Of a stretch of 64,000 nucleotides of DNA, positions 16,314 through 27,004 are shown one piece after another. Numbering within the stretch: the stretch's first letter is position 1; each line of letters opens with the position of its first letter. The notes under the pieces were generated by a model, which saw only the letters and a program-made list of their open reading frames with translations, was not told where the DNA came from and did not search any database. The translations under genes were made by a program, and so were the position numbers. This stretch comes from Phytohabitans maris (lineage in GTDB: Bacteria > Actinomycetota > Actinomycetes > Mycobacteriales > Micromonosporaceae), in the NCBI RefSeq assembly GCF_031085175.1, contig NZ_JAVHUY010000024.1:1-64000 (forward strand), written 5' to 3'.

Positions 16314-16474
16314 TGCGGAGAGGGGGGGGCGGGCGGCCCCCCCCCGCCCCCGGTCCACGGTTGGTTTGTGTTTTCTTTGGCGGGCGCCGGGTTGGTGGGG
16401 GGCCCCCCCGGGGGGGGCCCCCCCCGGGGGGGGGGGGGGGGGGGGGGGGCCCCCCCCCCCCCCCCCCTCTCCGC
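16314..16474. other. G/C homopolymer tract, probable assembly artefact
   Basis: Runs of G and C, up to about 24 in a row, fill 16321-16350 and 16396-16467. The tract is framed by GCGGAGAG (16314-16321) and CTCTCCGC (16467-16474). Between the runs, 16354-16381 is a noisy copy of 16477-16504 (for example CCACGGTTGGTTTGTG against CCACGTTTGTTTGATC). A degraded duplicate plus homopolymers is typical of a poorly resolved contig join. No gene is present in the 16126-16495 gap. Confidence 0.75.
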
Positions 16475-16495
16475 AGTACCACGTTTGTTTGATCT

Positions 16496-16660
16496 TTACT
16501 TGGCCTTGCCCAGGATCCGGTTGACCGTCGTGCCGCAGACGGGGCACTTGCCCTTCGCCATGTTCATGCCGGTCTTGGACACCTCGACGGTGCCCTCGAA
16601 GTCCCGCTTTTCCTTGCACTTCACGCAGTACCCGTTGTAGGTCTGTGTCTTTGTGGCCAC
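16496..16660 (-). CDS. DUF5679 zinc-ribbon protein
   Basis: A 54-residue protein with two cysteine pairs, CVKC (residues 12-15) and CPVC (39-42), forming a small zinc ribbon. Sequence and length fit the actinobacterial DUF5679 family. The GTG 16660 start has an AGGAGG-containing site 7 nt upstream. Function is unknown; the basic residues would allow nucleic-acid binding. Its 3' end touches the noisy duplicate described for the homopolymer tract, but the reading frame itself is intact. Confidence 0.88.
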   Translation of the reverse strand: MATKTQTYNGYCVKCKEKRDFEGTVEVSKTGMNMAKGKCPVCGTTVNRILGKAK

Positions 16661-17121
16661 AGTGCCCCTCCTCGTACTCTTCTGCCGGGTTTGAGCTTCC
16701 GGCACGTCCCCCCAAGCCTGCGCCCGAAGGCACCGGCCCTGGACCCAACTCCGCGAACCACGGTGTAGTCGCTGGTCCCGCCGGACCCTACCCAGGTCTG
16801 GGCGGTTCCATGTCAACGACGCGTCGACATTGTGAGGAAGCCGACGACGTGAGTGTGCATGCCGGAATCTACCGGATAAGTCAGTTTCGCCGGGACACGC
16901 CGGAGGAACCGGTGCAGAGTGACCCTGGGCCTCCCTCGTAAAAGATCACTTACGGTAGTGACCTTGGCCTCTCGGCGCGGTCCATCGAAGAAATTTTCCG
17001 GACGAACGAGGCGAATAAGGAATCTTTCCGGCGCCTACCTCACGCTTGGCTCTTGCGGCAACCTGGCTGGTACGGATTAGCGTGCCATCGTGAACGTTCC
17101 GCGGGGCTGCGCGGTCCGCTA
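16661..17121. other. Divergent intergenic region, no gene seen
   Basis: The 461 nt between the DUF5679 gene (minus) and the metallopeptidase gene (plus) hold no credible gene. The right half is AT-richer than its surroundings (for example GAAGAAATTTTCCGG near 16990), which suits promoters. An imperfect inverted repeat, GATCACT-TACGGT-AGTGACC, lies near 16945-16964. A TTGCGG at 17053 could be a -35 box for the rightward gene. None of this is firm. Confidence 0.4.
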
Positions 17122-17652
17122 GTGGCTGGGGCGCGCAAGCCGGTCGTCGAGGTACGGCGCAGCCAGCGTCGGCGTCGCACGGTGTCCGCGTACCGCGACG
17201 GCGAGCGCGTGGTCGTGCTCATCCCCGACCAGTTCTCCCGGGCCGAAGAGACCGAGTGGGTCGACAAGATGCTCGCCCGCCTGGCCGCCCGCGAGGAGCG
17301 GGTGAGCCGCTCCGACGAGGAGCTCCTGGTGCGGGCGCAGCGGCTGATCGCCCGATACCTGAGCGAGCACGCCCGGATCGTGGTCCCGGCGAGCGTCCGC
17401 TGGGTGACCAACCAGAGCGGCCGGTGGGGCTCCTGCACCCCGGCCGACCGGACGATCCGGATCTCGCACCGCATCCAGGAGATGCCCGACTGGGTGATCG
17501 ACTACGTGCTGCTGCACGAGCTGGCCCACCTGGTCGTGCCGAGCCACAACGCCCGGTTCTGGGAGCTCGTGGGGCGCTACCCGAAGTCCGAGCGGGCCCG
17601 CGGCTATCTGGAGGGCATCGCGGCCGCCACCGGGGTGGTCCTCGCCGAGTAG
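17122..17652 (+). CDS. YgjP-like (DUF45) metallopeptidase
   Basis: A 176-residue protein of the YgjP/DUF45 M48-like group. The zinc motif HELAH with the third ligand region VPSHNARFW is near residues 133-150, preceded by the family segment NQSGRWGSC. These are cytoplasmic putative proteases of unknown substrate. GTG 17122 was chosen because the family start (VVEVRRS) follows closely; upstream in-frame sequence has no homology and no good ribosome site is seen for any start. A GC-rich hairpin follows the stop. Confidence 0.85.
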   Translation: MAGARKPVVEVRRSQRRRRTVSAYRDGERVVVLIPDQFSRAEETEWVDKMLARLAAREERVSRSDEELLVRAQRLIARYLSEHARIVVPASVRWVTNQSGRWGSCTPADRTIRISHRIQEMPDWVIDYVLLHELAHLVVPSHNARFWELVGRYPKSERARGYLEGIAAATGVVLAE

Positions 17653-17657
17653 GCGCG

Positions 17658-17682
17658 CCGCGGGCACGCGCGTGGCCCGCGG
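17658..17682 (+). terminator. Hairpin between the metallopeptidase gene and metB
   Basis: CCGCGGGC (17658-17665) pairs perfectly with GCCCGCGG (17675-17682) across a 9-nt loop, 6 nt after the metallopeptidase stop and 18 nt before the metB start. It may terminate the first transcript. Confidence 0.5.
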
Positions 17683-17700
17683 GGGACTAGCCTCGGCACA

Positions 17701-18840
17701 ATGACGTACGGGTTCGAGACGCTCGCCATCCACGCCGGCCAGGAGCCGGAGGGACGGACCGGCGCGGTGGTGCCGCCGATCTTCCAGACCAGCACCTACG
17801 CGCAGGACGCGGTCGGGGCACCCCGCCAGGGGTACGAGTACGCCCGTTCGGGCAACCCCACCCGCGACGCGCTCCAGGAGTGCCTGGCGGCGCTGGAGGG
17901 CGGCCGGCGGGGCCTGGCGTTCGCCTCGGGGCTGGCGGCGGAGGACACGCTCCTGCGCACCGTGTGCCGCCCCGGCGACCACGTGGTCATCCCCGACGAC
18001 GCGTACGGCGGCACGTTCCGGCTGGTTGCCAAGGTGGCCGAGCGCTGGGGGCTGAGCTGGACCGCGGCCCGGATCTCCGACGTCGACGCGGTACGGGCCG
18101 CGATCACCGACCGCACCAAGGTCATCTGGGTGGAGACGCCCACCAACCCGCTGCTCAACGTCGCCGACATCGCCGCCCTCGCCGGCCTGGCCCGCGAGCA
18201 CGGCGCCCGGCTGGTCGTCGACAACACGTTCGCCTCGCCGTACCTGCAGCAGCCGATCGGCCTCGGCGCCGACGTGGTGGTCCACTCGACCACCAAGTAC
18301 GTCGGCGGCCACTCCGACGTGGTGGGTGGGGCGCTGGTCGTGGCCGACCCGGGGCTCGGCGACGAGCTCGCGTACCACCAGAACGCGATGGGCGCGGTCA
18401 ACGGCCCGTTCGACGCCTGGCTGACCCTGCGCGGGGTGCGCACGCTGGGCGTCCGGATGGACCGGCACTGCGACAACGCCGAGCGGATCGCCGCGTACCT
18501 GCACAGCCACCCCAAGGTCAAGCGGGTCTACTACCCCGGGCTGCCCGAGCACCCCGGCCACGAGACCGCGGCGAAGCAGATGCGGCGGTTCGGCGGGATG
18601 GTCTCCTTCTCGGCCGCGGGCGGCGAGGAGAGCGCCGTGGAGATCTGCAACCGGGCGCGCCTCTTCGTGCTCGCCGAGTCACTCGGCGGAGTCGAGTCAC
18701 TGATCGAGCACCCCGGGCGGATGACACACGCGAGTGCTGCCGGCTCGCCGCTTGAAGTACCCGCGGATCTCGTGCGACTGTCTGTCGGCATCGAGACCGC
18801 CGACGATCTGCTCGCCGATCTGGAGCAGGCACTCGGCTGA
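17701..18840 (+). CDS. metB: Cystathionine gamma-synthase
   Basis: A 379-residue PLP enzyme of the Cys/Met metabolism family, joining an activated homoserine with cysteine to form cystathionine on the way to methionine. PLP is bound by K199 in HSTTKYVGGHSD, and the YARSGNPT and ETPTNP motifs are intact. A beta-lyase or gamma-lyase role cannot be excluded from motifs alone, but the MTYGFETLAIHAGQ start and the gene order metB-greA-mca known from mycobacteria favour gamma-synthase. Cytoplasmic tetramer expected. Confidence 0.9.
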   Translation: MTYGFETLAIHAGQEPEGRTGAVVPPIFQTSTYAQDAVGAPRQGYEYARSGNPTRDALQECLAALEGGRRGLAFASGLAAEDTLLRTVCRPGDHVVIPDDAYGGTFRLVAKVAERWGLSWTAARISDVDAVRAAITDRTKVIWVETPTNPLLNVADIAALAGLAREHGARLVVDNTFASPYLQQPIGLGADVVVHSTTKYVGGHSDVVGGALVVADPGLGDELAYHQNAMGAVNGPFDAWLTLRGVRTLGVRMDRHCDNAERIAAYLHSHPKVKRVYYPGLPEHPGHETAAKQMRRFGGMVSFSAAGGEESAVEICNRARLFVLAESLGGVESLIEHPGRMTHASAAGSPLEVPADLVRLSVGIETADDLLADLEQALG

Positions 18841-18902
18841 GTTTCCGGTCGCCGCGGCGCGGCCACGCGATGCGGCGACACGGCGCACCCAGGGGAGGGG
18901 CT

Positions 18903-20339
18903 GTGCAAGAGACGTGGGTCGGTGCGACGGCCAAGCAGATCGCCCGCGCCGTACGCCGCGGTGACACGTCCGCGACGCAGGTCGTCGCCGACCACCTCGA
19001 CCACATCGCGTCCGGCGATCCGGTGCTGACCGCGTTCCGGGTGGTCCGCGGCGGCGAGGCGATCGTCGAGGCGGAAAAGGTCGACGAGCAGGAAGACCTG
19101 GCCAACCTGCCGCTGGCCGGTGTGCCGGTCGCGGTGAAGGAGAACACCGCCGTGGCCGGCGTCCCGGGCTGGAACGGCTCGGCCGCCGCCCGCGGGCCGG
19201 TCGCCGAAGACGACCACGAGGTGGTCCGCCGGCTGCGCGGCGCCGGCGCGGTGGTGCTCGGCGTGACCCGCATGCCCGAGCTGGGGCTGTGGGGCACGAC
19301 CGACGACCAGACGGGCACCACGCGCAACCCATGGCGCACCGACCGTACCCCCGGTGGCTCCTCGGGCGGCGCGGCGGCCGCGGTCGCCGCGGGCCTCGTG
19401 CCATTCGCGCACGCCAACGACGGGTTCGGCTCGATCCGCATCCCGGCGGCCTGCTGCGGCCTGGTCGGGATCAAGCCGGGCCGGGGCGTGGTGCCGGCCG
19501 GGATCGGCGCCGACGACTGGTACGGCATGGCCGAGCACGGCATCCTCGCCACCACCGTGGCCGACGCGGCGGTCGGGCTGGCGGTGCTCGCCGGGCGGCG
19601 GCCGGACAAGCTCGTCGAGCCGCAGCGCCTCAAGGTCGCCGTCTCGCTCCGTTCGCCGGTGCTCGGGGTCCGCCTGGACAAGCCCAACCGGGACGCCGTC
19701 GCCACCGCCTCCCGGCTGCTGGTCGCCGCCGGGCACGACGCCGTCTCGGCCGAGCCGGTGTACCCGCCCTCGCTGGGCATGCGCGGGCTCGCGACCTGGT
19801 TCGCCGCCGCGTGCCGCGACGTCGAGAGCGCCGGCCTGGACCGGGCCGCGCTGCAGCCGCGCACGCGCCGGCACGCCAGCCTGGGGGCCTGGGCACTGCG
19901 CCGCGGGTACGTCCGGGAGGCGGACCGCGCGGCCTGGCGCGAGCGCTCGATCGACTTCTTCACCGACCACGGCGCCGACCTCATGCTCACGCCCGCGCTG
20001 GCGGCCGCACCGCCGAAGGCCGAGGGCTGGTCCGGCCGCTCCTGGCGGGCGAACATGGCCGCCAACATCCGGTACGCGCCGTACGCCGCACCGTGGAACC
20101 TCGCCGGCCTGCCCGCCCTGGTCGTACCCGTGGGGCTGCGGCCGGACGGGCTGCCCGTGGGCGTACAGCTGGTCGGGCCGCCCGGCTCCGAGCTGCTGCT
20201 GCTGGCCGTGGCGGGGCAGTTCGAGATGGCGGCGCCGTGGCAGCGGCACGCCCCCACCTGGCCCCGGAGCGGGACCAGTCCGGGGCCGGGCGCGGAGCGG
20301 TCTGCCCGGATCGTGCCGGCGCCCGGTGCCGAGGCGTAG
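18903..20339 (+). CDS. Amidase (amidase-signature family)
   Basis: A 478-residue amidase-signature hydrolase. The catalytic triad is visible: K79 (VAVKEN), cis-serine S153 in the GGSSGGAAAAVAAG signature, and nucleophile S177 (GSIRIPA). The C-terminal segment NLAGLPALVVPVG is typical. GTG 18903 follows a strong GGGGAGGGG site; a longer start at 18870 is unlikely. The amide substrate is unknown. It lies between metB and ilvA in the same direction but with its own ribosome site, and it may be an insertion relative to the mycobacterial order. Confidence 0.9.
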   Translation: MQETWVGATAKQIARAVRRGDTSATQVVADHLDHIASGDPVLTAFRVVRGGEAIVEAEKVDEQEDLANLPLAGVPVAVKENTAVAGVPGWNGSAAARGPVAEDDHEVVRRLRGAGAVVLGVTRMPELGLWGTTDDQTGTTRNPWRTDRTPGGSSGGAAAAVAAGLVPFAHANDGFGSIRIPAACCGLVGIKPGRGVVPAGIGADDWYGMAEHGILATTVADAAVGLAVLAGRRPDKLVEPQRLKVAVSLRSPVLGVRLDKPNRDAVATASRLLVAAGHDAVSAEPVYPPSLGMRGLATWFAAACRDVESAGLDRAALQPRTRRHASLGAWALRRGYVREADRAAWRERSIDFFTDHGADLMLTPALAAAPPKAEGWSGRSWRANMAANIRYAPYAAPWNLAGLPALVVPVGLRPDGLPVGVQLVGPPGSELLLLAVAGQFEMAAPWQRHAPTWPRSGTSPGPGAERSARIVPAPGAEA

Positions 20340-20389
20340 CGGGCAGAGCCCCGCGTGGGGCGCGCGGTGGATAGTGCGACGATCGACTC

Positions 20390-21607
20390 GTGACTGAGCT
20401 TCTGACGCTGGAGGACGTGCAGGCGGCCCGCGCGCTGCTCGGCGACGTCGTACGGGCCACGCCGCTGGAGCCCTCCCGCCCGCTCTCCGCGGCGCTCGGC
20501 GGGCCGGTGTGGCTCAAGTGCGAAAACCTCCAGCGCGCCGGGTCGTACAAGGTCCGCGGCGCGTACGTGCGGATCGCCCGCCTCTCACCGCGGGAGCGGG
20601 CCCGCGGGGTGGTCGCCGCGAGCGCCGGCAACCACGCGCAGGGTGTGGCGCTCGCCGCCGGGCTGCTCGGCGCCAAGTCGACCGTGTTCATGCCGGTGGG
20701 CGCGCCGATCCCGAAGGTCTCGGCGACCAAGGGGTACGGCGCGCACATCGAGTTCGCCGGGAGCACGGTGGACGACGCGCTGGTGGCGGCCCGCGAGTTC
20801 GCCGAGCGGACCGGCGCGGTGCTGATCCACCCGTTCGACCACGTCGACGTGATCGCGGGGCAGGGCACGGTGGCCCTGGAGATCCTGGAGCAGTGCCCGG
20901 ACGTGGGCACGATCGTGACCGGGCTGGGCGGCGGCGGCCTGCTCTCCGGCATGGCGGTCGCGGCCAAGGCGCTCAAGCCGGACGTACGCGTCATCGGCGT
21001 ACAGGCGGCGGGCGCCGCTGCGTACCCGCCCTCGCTCGAAGCCGGTGCCCCGGTGCGGCTGCCACACCTGTCGACGATCGCCGACGGCATCGCGGTGGGC
21101 TGCCCGGGCGACGTCACGTTCGCGCACGTCAGCAAGCTCGTCGACGGCGTGGTGACGGTGACCGACGAAGACATCTCGCGGGCGCTGCTGATGCTGCTGG
21201 AGCGCGGCAAGCAGGTGGTCGAGCCGGCCGGCGCGGTGGGCGTGGCGGCGCTGATGTCCGGTGCGGTCAAGGCCGAGCCGCCGGTGGTCGCGGTGCTCTC
21301 CGGCGGCAACATCGACCCGCTGCTGCTCCTGCGGCTGATCGAGCACGGCCTCGCGGCGGCCGGCCGCTTCCTGCGGTTCACCGTGCGCTGCGGCGACCAG
21401 CCCGGTGAGCTGGCCGCGCTGCTGGCCCAGATCGCCGAGCAGCGGGCCAACGTGGTGGACGTGCTGCACACCCGCCACAACCCGCGGCTGCGGCTGGGCG
21501 AGGTGGAGGTCGCGCTCTCCGTGGAGACCCGCGGCCCGGAGCACTCCGAGAAGCTGATCGGCGCGCTGCGGGCCCGGGGCTACACCGTGCGCTTTCCGGT
21601 GAGCTAG
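20390..21607 (+). CDS. ilvA: Threonine ammonia-lyase
   Basis: A 405-residue PLP enzyme converting threonine to 2-oxobutanoate for isoleucine synthesis or for threonine breakdown. PLP lysine is K54 in GSYKVRGA, the glycine loop is GLGGGGLLSG, and one ACT-like regulatory domain sits at about residues 325-400 (FTVRCGDQPGELAALLAQ). One ACT domain and 405 residues match the single-ACT class. The TAG stop shares the four bases CTAG (21604-21607) with the stop of convergent greA. Confidence 0.92.
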   Translation: MTELLTLEDVQAARALLGDVVRATPLEPSRPLSAALGGPVWLKCENLQRAGSYKVRGAYVRIARLSPRERARGVVAASAGNHAQGVALAAGLLGAKSTVFMPVGAPIPKVSATKGYGAHIEFAGSTVDDALVAAREFAERTGAVLIHPFDHVDVIAGQGTVALEILEQCPDVGTIVTGLGGGGLLSGMAVAAKALKPDVRVIGVQAAGAAAYPPSLEAGAPVRLPHLSTIADGIAVGCPGDVTFAHVSKLVDGVVTVTDEDISRALLMLLERGKQVVEPAGAVGVAALMSGAVKAEPPVVAVLSGGNIDPLLLLRLIEHGLAAAGRFLRFTVRCGDQPGELAALLAQIAEQRANVVDVLHTRHNPRLRLGEVEVALSVETRGPEHSEKLIGALRARGYTVRFPVS

Positions 21608-22104
21608 CCGCCGTACGGCGCGAACTTGACCACCGTGACCTTGATGTCCGCGCCGCTGGGCGCGGTGTAGGTGACCGTCTGGCCGGTGCCGGCGCCCAGG
21701 ATCGCCTGGCCGAGCGCGGACTCGGGACTGTAGACGGTCAGGTCGGTGGTCGCGGAGATCTCCCGCGAGCCGAGGAGGAACGTCTCGGTGTCGTCGGTGT
21801 CGTCGTCGAAGTGGATCGTGACGACGGTGCCGGGTGCCACCTTGTCAGCCTTTGGCGCATCACCCACCTGCGCGGTGCGCAGCAACTCCTGGAGTTGGCG
21901 GATACGCATCTCGGCTTTGCCCTGCTCTTCGCGGGCGGCATGATAGCCCCCGTTTTCGCGCAGGTCGCCCTCTTCCCGCCGAGCATTGATCTCGGCAGCC
22001 ATCGCCGGACGGGCCGCGATCAGCTCGTTGAGCTCGGCCTGCAGGCGGTCGTACGCGTCCTGAGACAGCCAGGTGGCAGGCGCCTCGCGGTCGGTGCTGG
22101 ACAC
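21604..22104 (-). CDS. greA: Transcription elongation factor GreA
   Basis: A 166-residue protein that rescues backtracked RNA polymerase by stimulating transcript cleavage. The N-terminal coiled coil (residues 10-80) keeps the acidic tip region ARREEGDLRENGGYHAAREE, and the C-terminal FKBP-like domain has the SPESALGQAILG segment. GTG 22104 has a GGAGGAGA site 6 nt upstream. It is convergent with ilvA and overlaps it by 4 nt. Confidence 0.95.
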   Translation of the reverse strand: MSSTDREAPATWLSQDAYDRLQAELNELIAARPAMAAEINARREEGDLRENGGYHAAREEQGKAEMRIRQLQELLRTAQVGDAPKADKVAPGTVVTIHFDDDTDDTETFLLGSREISATTDLTVYSPESALGQAILGAGTGQTVTYTAPSGADIKVTVVKFAPYGG

Positions 22105-22250
22105 AGACGATCTCCTCCGTAGGGCTAATGGGCGAACAAGGTAGAACTACCAACTTACCAGCGCGCGACACCCTCAGAATTAACCAAGTTTTGCCGCTTC
22201 GAACCGCACGCCGTTGCGCTCTGTTCTGTTGTCGGGCGGCACTCCCATTG

Positions 22251-22682
22251 TTACGCCGCTCGGCAGCGAACCACTTCCCCATTTATCGGGCGGGCGGTCG
22301 TGGCCAGCACATATCTCGTCACCGGCCGGGTCTCGCCGGGCGGGGCGTCGACCCGCACCTCGGCCTTGCCGACGTCGGCGCCGTCGCGGGAGCGGGCCCG
22401 GACGACACAGATCGCCTCACCGCCGGCCGGGACGGTCACCCGAAACTCGATCAGCACCTGCGAGTCGGTGATGTCGCTGTATCGCAGGACCTGGCCGTCG
22501 TACGTCGGATCCCCGTACTGCCGGTAGAGGCGCACGGCGAGCGCGGCGCCGGCGGCGATCACGACGACGAGCAGGAGCGCGACCAGCCACGGGCGGCGGC
22601 GACGCGGCTCCCGCCGGCGGCCGTACCGCCCGGGCGGGAACACCGGCGCGGCGGTGCCCGTTGTGGCATGGGTCTCGGTCAC
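22251..22682 (-). CDS. DUF4307 membrane protein
   Basis: A 143-residue protein with a basic, proline-rich N-terminus (RRREPRRRRP), one transmembrane helix (about residues 34-54) and an extracellular beta-rich domain of about 85 residues ending in a VRC tail. This is the layout of DUF4307, a family whose genes lie between greA and mca in actinobacteria, exactly as here. The GTG 22682 start is chosen; longer frames overlap the divergent mca promoter. Function unknown. Confidence 0.85.
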   Translation of the reverse strand: MTETHATTGTAAPVFPPGRYGRRREPRRRRPWLVALLLVVVIAAGAALAVRLYRQYGDPTYDGQVLRYSDITDSQVLIEFRVTVPAGGEAICVVRARSRDGADVGKAEVRVDAPPGETRPVTRYVLATTARPINGEVVRCRAA

Positions 22683-22813
22683 CGGGTGGCGTCTCCTGCG
22701 GTCGTTGTCGTCGTTGTCGGAGGCATCGGCCAGAATGGCTGAGTCCGTGTGTCCGACGACCATCTTCGCAGCCGGCGCTCCACGGGGCTCCGGCAGGTAC
22801 CGGGGGAGTTCCA

Positions 22814-23689
22814 GTGGCAGAGCAGCTGCGCCTCATGGCGGTGCACGCCCATCCGGACGACGAGTCCAGCAAGGGCGCCGCGACGATGGCGAAGTATGCG
22901 TCCGAGGGCGTGCAGGTGCTGGTCGTAACCTGCACCGGCGGCGAGCGCGGCAGCGTGCTCAACCCGAAGATGGACCGCCCGGACGTCTGGGAGGACATCG
23001 CCGAGATCCGCCGAGCCGAGATGGCGGCGGCCCGGGCGATCCTCGGCGTCGACCAGGCCTGGCTCGGCTTCGTCGACTCCGGCCTGCCCGAGGGCGACCC
23101 GCTGCCCCCGCTGCCCGACGGCTGCTTCGGGCTGGAAGATCCGCAGTCCGCGGCCGGGCCGCTGGTGCGGCTCATGCGCGAGTTCCGCCCGCACGTCGTG
23201 CTGACGTACGACGAGGAGGGTGGCTACCCGCACCCCGACCACATCATGTGTCACCAGATCAGCGTGGTGGCCTTCGAGGGGGCCGGCGACCCCGAGCAGT
23301 TCCCCGAGATGGGTGCGGCCTGGCAGCCGCACAAGCTCTACTACCACCACTCCTTCACCCGGGCAAAGTTCCAGGCGCTGCACGAGGGCATGGTCGCGGC
23401 CGGGCTCGACTCGCCGTACCAGGAGATGCTCGACGGCTGGGTCGACGACGGCACCGACAAGGGGCACCGGGTCACCACCCGGGTCGAGTGCGCGGAGTTC
23501 TTCCCCGTCCGGGACGACGCGCTGCGCGCGCACGCCACCCAGGTCGACCCCGACGGGACGTGGTTCCGGGCGCCGCTGGAGGTCCAGCAGCGGATCTGGC
23601 CGACCGAGGACTACGAGCTGGTCACGTCGCATGTGGAGACCCAGCTGCCGGAGACCGACCTGTTCGCGGGGGTGCGCGGCGCCAAGTGA
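22814..23689 (+). CDS. mca: Mycothiol S-conjugate amidase
   Basis: A 291-residue zinc amidase that cleaves mycothiol S-conjugates to release mercapturic acids for export, part of drug and toxin removal. The zinc motif HPDDES is at residues 13-18 and the second ligand motif HPDH is near residue 142. The size and PHPDHIMCHQ segment favour Mca over the related deacetylase MshB. GTG 22814 follows GGGGAG by 6-7 nt. Its stop touches a possible start of the next small gene. Confidence 0.95.
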   Translation: MAEQLRLMAVHAHPDDESSKGAATMAKYASEGVQVLVVTCTGGERGSVLNPKMDRPDVWEDIAEIRRAEMAAARAILGVDQAWLGFVDSGLPEGDPLPPLPDGCFGLEDPQSAAGPLVRLMREFRPHVVLTYDEEGGYPHPDHIMCHQISVVAFEGAGDPEQFPEMGAAWQPHKLYYHHSFTRAKFQALHEGMVAAGLDSPYQEMLDGWVDDGTDKGHRVTTRVECAEFFPVRDDALRAHATQVDPDGTWFRAPLEVQQRIWPTEDYELVTSHVETQLPETDLFAGVRGAK

Positions 23690-23712
23690 CCGCACAGGCG
23701 TACGGTGGGGTG

Positions 23713-23958
23713 ATGCTGACGGCTGCTCAGGTGCTCGCGGAAAACAACTTCGGCGACACCCGCTCCGGCGGCCTGGCCGGGCCGATGGGGCTGTTCATCA
23801 TCGTGCTGCTGGCGATCGCGACCGTGCTGCTGATCCGTAACATGAATTCGCGCCTGCGCCGCCTCCCGGGCCGCTTTCCCGGGCAGGATGCGGAGATCCC
23901 GCCGGCCGATCCCGCGGAGAGTGTCCAAGATCCGACAGATCGCGCGGACCGCGCCTGA
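23713..23958 (+). CDS. Small membrane protein downstream of mca
   Basis: An 81-residue protein with one membrane helix (about residues 26-43, GLFIIVLLAIATVLLIRN) and an acidic, proline-containing cytoplasmic tail. In-frame GTG starts at 23686 (overlapping the mca stop) and 23710 are alternatives. A short membrane protein follows mca in mycobacteria too, so the operon is conserved. Function is unknown. Confidence 0.75.
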   Translation: MLTAAQVLAENNFGDTRSGGLAGPMGLFIIVLLAIATVLLIRNMNSRLRRLPGRFPGQDAEIPPADPAESVQDPTDRADRA

Positions 23959-24202
23959 CCGTGTTCCTGAGGGTAGGGCGCTTCCTGGAGCCGGATCGGC
24001 CGCCGTCATCAGCGGGTCTTGCCACTTGATGGCGAAACCGACCCGGCGACCCCTGTTGCCGCAAACCGGTTTGGCTTAGCCTCGCCGGGGGGCCATTGTC
24101 CCCGGGCCGCGGGCTGAAGGGGGCGCCGATGCACAATCGCCACGGTTTCCCCTCTTTGGGGTGTAAGCGGACAGACCTGTCGCCGGCGGTCGGGGGCTAC
24201 CC

Positions 24203-26713
<2,511 letters not shown>

Positions 26714-26800
26714 CGCCACTGCCTCCGCGCGAGGATCCACGGCTGCGGCTCTCGCCGATGCCGTCGGCCCCGCGGCGCCCGCTCCCGCGGCCCATCGCGC

Positions 26801-26850
26801 AGATCTTGGAGAGTTAGGGCGGCTATAGGTGCCCTAACTCTCCAAGATCT
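26801..26850. terminator. Perfect 20-bp intergenic hairpin
   Basis: The arms 26801-26820 (AGATCTTGGAGAGTTAGGGC) and 26831-26850 are exact complements over 20 bp with a 10-nt loop. It lies between the convergent GGDEF-EAL and UPF0104-type genes and may stop both. Its AT content and perfection are unusual here, and it directly abuts a relic of the inverted-end element. Confidence 0.75.
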
Positions 26851-26852
26851 CC

Positions 26853-26994
26853 TTGTGGGTGCACGGAGGGGTGAGGCTGCGGGAGGACGACCGGCGGCTC
26901 CGGACGGTGCCGGGCTTCGCAAACGGGCTGGGGCGCGCCGGGCCGCAGGGGAGGCTCGGACGAGATCCGAACCACGGCGGGTGTCGGGGTAGCT
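26853..26994. repeat. Relic of the inverted-end element
   Basis: The left part starts TTGTGGGTGCACGG and contains GGGTGAGGCTGCGGGAG, and the right part ends CCACGGCGGGTGTCGGGG then TAGCTC. Both match the right arm of the element at 13607-13672, but about 65 nt of unrelated GC-rich DNA lie between the two halves. This looks like an arm that was split by an insertion. Confidence 0.6.
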
Positions 26995-27004
26995 CAGAGA
27001 TCGT

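Noticed and set aside
16261-16748. Short frames with long Gly/Pro runs.
   Set aside because: They translate the G/C homopolymer tract.
23959-24202. A possible cyclic-di-GMP riboswitch in front of the GGDEF-EAL gene.
   Set aside because: I could not find the conserved GEMM-I elements or a matching fold; only GC-rich hairpins are seen.
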